This document shows positions 5,074 to 6,489 of a stretch of 6,489 nucleotides of DNA, one piece after another. The notes beneath the pieces are model-generated. The model was not told where the DNA came from. It worked only from the letters and a program-made list of their open reading frames with translations, and made no database searches. Position 1 is the first letter of the stretch. Every line of letters begins with the position of its first letter. Both the position numbers and the translations under genes were made by a program. Source of the DNA: Clostridia bacterium (lineage in GTDB: Bacteria > Bacillota > Clostridia > Oscillospirales > CAG-272); the NCBI GenBank assembly GCA_017451975.1, contig JAFTNI010000209.1, positions 1 to 6,489 on the forward strand, written 5' to 3'.

Positions 5074-6489
5074 CCGCGATTTTAACTTTCTTGCCGTTGA
5101 TATCCCATTCTTTTGCCGTTTCTTTTTCTTCGTTCACAAGGCTCTTGCCGAGTGTCTCGCCCATGATTTCTGCGGCGTTCTTTTCTGCAATAGCCACAAC
5201 CTTTGCGTTGCCGGAAATGAAGATGTTGATATTATCCATAACTTCAAAGCCGCTGTCTTTACGCATTGTCTGAATTTTGGAAACAACTTCGCGAACAAAG
5301 CCTTCTTCGATAAGCTCTTCGGTAAGGTTCGTATCTATTACAACCGTGATGCCGTAATCCTGCGTGGATTCATAGCCGGGCATTTTTGCGGAATCGATAA
5401 GAAGGTCTTCTTTCGTAAGCACGATTTTTTCGCCTCTGTCTTCAAACTTAAGCGCGCCGTTTGCTTCAAGCTCTGCCATAGCGGCGTTGCCGTCAACTGC
5501 GGAGAGGTAAGCCTTGATACCGCCGAGGTGCTTGCCGTATTTCGGGCCTACCGTGCGGAGCTGGGGCTTGAACGTGTAAGAAGTGAAAGCAGAAATATCG
5601 CTTGTGAATTCAACTGCTTTGAGGTTAAGCTCTTCTTCGATGATTTCTGTGAAGAATGCGGGGAGAGTGAAATCTGCCGCAACGTACATCTTGGAAAGGG
5701 GCTGGCGGTTCTTTATAGCGGCGCCGTTACGGCAAGCTCTGCCGAGTGCAACCACTTTAAGAACTTCGTCCATACGTTCTTCAAGCTCTTTGTCGATAAG
5801 CGCTTCGTTTGCCACGGGATAGTCGCAAAGGTGAACGCTTATGGGGGCTTCCTTGTCTACAGTGCAAACGAGGTTGCGGTAGATATCCTCTGTCATGAAA
5901 GGAATCATGGGGGCGCAAACCTTTGCAAATGTTACAAGGCAAGTGTAGAGCGTCATGTAAGCGTTGATCTTATCCTGGGGCATACCGGGAACCCAGAAGC
6001 GTTCGCGGCTGCGGCGTACGTACCAGTTGGAAAGGTCGTCGATGAATTCCTGAAGGATTCTCGTCGTTTCCGTGATCTTGTAGTGCTCGAGGCAGTTATC
6101 TACGGATTTAACGACTGTGTTGAGCTTGGAAAGCACCCACTTATCCATTACGGAAAGCTTATCGTAATCGAGCGTGTACTTCGTAGCGTCAAATTCGTCG
6201 ATGTTCGCATAGAGAACGAAGAATGCGTATGTGTTCCAGAGTGTGGACATGAACTTGCGCTGACCTTCCGTTACCGCGTCGTCGTGGAAACGGCTGGGGA
6301 GCCAAGGCGCACTGCCGGAGTAGAAGTACCAGCGGATAGCGTCTGCGCCGTGCTTTTCGAGTGCCTCGAACGGGTCAACGGCGTTACCCTTGGATTTAGA
6401 CATTTTCTGGCCGTTCTTATCGAGAACGTGGCCGAGAACTATAACGTTTTTATAGGGAGCCTTGTTGAAGAGGAGCGTGGAAATTGCCA
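5060..6489 (-). CDS. ileS: Isoleucyl-tRNA synthetase, C-terminal part (5' end beyond the right edge)
   Basis: Class I aminoacyl-tRNA synthetase that charges tRNA-Ile; cytoplasmic. The last 475 residues are present, roughly the second half of a protein usually about 1030-1050 long. The frame stays open to position 6489, so the ATG at 6403 is internal. The visible part begins with the end of the catalytic domain: VIVLGHVLDKNGQ followed by KMSKSKGN (residues 28-35), the ATP-binding KMSKS loop. The helical anticodon-binding domain follows, with DDLSNWYVRRSRERFW (150-165), CAPMIPFMTEDIY and NRQPLSKM. The C-terminal region (about 310-475, with GYEST, EEGFVREVVSKIQTMRKDSG and NINIFISG) is of the eukaryotic-like IleRS2 type, and no C-terminal zinc-binding cysteine cluster of the ordinary bacterial type is present. 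HIGH motif and editing domain lie outside the window. The gene ends 9 bases before a large palindrome. Confidence 0.97.
   Translation of the reverse strand, partial: AISTLLFNKAPYKNVIVLGHVLDKNGQKMSKSKGNAVDPFEALEKHGADAIRWYFYSGSAPWLPSRFHDDAVTEGQRKFMSTLWNTYAFFVLYANIDEFDATKYTLDYDKLSVMDKWVLSKLNTVVKSVDNCLEHYKITETTRILQEFIDDLSNWYVRRSRERFWVPGMPQDKINAYMTLYTCLVTFAKVCAPMIPFMTEDIYRNLVCTVDKEAPISVHLCDYPVANEALIDKELEERMDEVLKVVALGRACRNGAAIKNRQPLSKMYVAADFTLPAFFTEIIEEELNLKAVEFTSDISAFTSYTFKPQLRTVGPKYGKHLGGIKAYLSAVDGNAAMAELEANGALKFEDRGEKIVLTKEDLLIDSAKMPGYESTQDYGITVVIDTNLTEELIEEGFVREVVSKIQTMRKDSGFEVMDNINIFISGNAKVVAIAEKNAAEIMGETLGKSLVNEEKETAKEWDINGKKVKIAVEKI

Noticed and set aside
6401..6403. ATG at 6403 as the ileS start
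   Set aside because: It is the Met inside the KMSKS motif; the frame stays open upstream to the window edge with conserved IleRS sequence (VIVLGHVLDKNGQ).
1..6489. Hidden mobile element, CRISPR array, tRNA or defence module
   Set aside because: I found no regularly spaced repeats, transposase or integrase motifs, tRNA-like cloverleaf with conserved arms, or toxin-antitoxin-type gene pair on either strand.

Overview
The window looks like a stretch of a Clostridia (Firmicutes) chromosome of intermediate GC content, plausibly from a gut-associated lineage. The grounds are strong GGAGG ribosome-binding sites, sigma-A-type promoters, a eukaryotic-like isoleucyl-tRNA synthetase, a DUF3784-type small membrane protein, and an intergenic hairpin element of a kind I associate with gut Clostridia. 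The genus cannot be fixed from this sequence alone.

All four genes lie on the minus strand and read right to left. First is the C-terminal 475 residues of isoleucyl-tRNA synthetase (ileS), whose 5' part is beyond the right edge. Second is a 457-residue GH28-like (polygalacturonase-type) right-handed beta-helix protein. Third is a complete GH38 alpha-mannosidase of 1016 residues. Fourth is the first 31 codons of a small membrane protein that resembles DUF3784, cut by the left edge.

The signals between the genes suggest mostly separate transcription units. A 28-bp near-perfect palindrome follows ileS. A classic hairpin plus T-tract terminator follows the GH28-like gene. The mannosidase has its own well-formed promoter, and an 18-bp palindrome, possibly an operator, overlaps its -35 box. 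A terminator-like hairpin follows the mannosidase, and a promoter-like sequence for the DUF3784-like gene is embedded in it. The roughly 350-bp gap before that last gene carries a structured repetitive element and several small palindromes.

Functionally the window pairs a housekeeping translation gene with two cytoplasmic carbohydrate-active enzymes that have no signal peptide. These probably act on imported oligosaccharides or glycan fragments, but no transporter or regulator gene is visible to name the substrate. I see no phage, CRISPR, toxin-antitoxin or other defence module and no convincing new multigene system. The most interesting points are regulatory (the operator-like palindrome and the overlapping terminator/promoter arrangements) and the divergent active site of the GH28-like protein.
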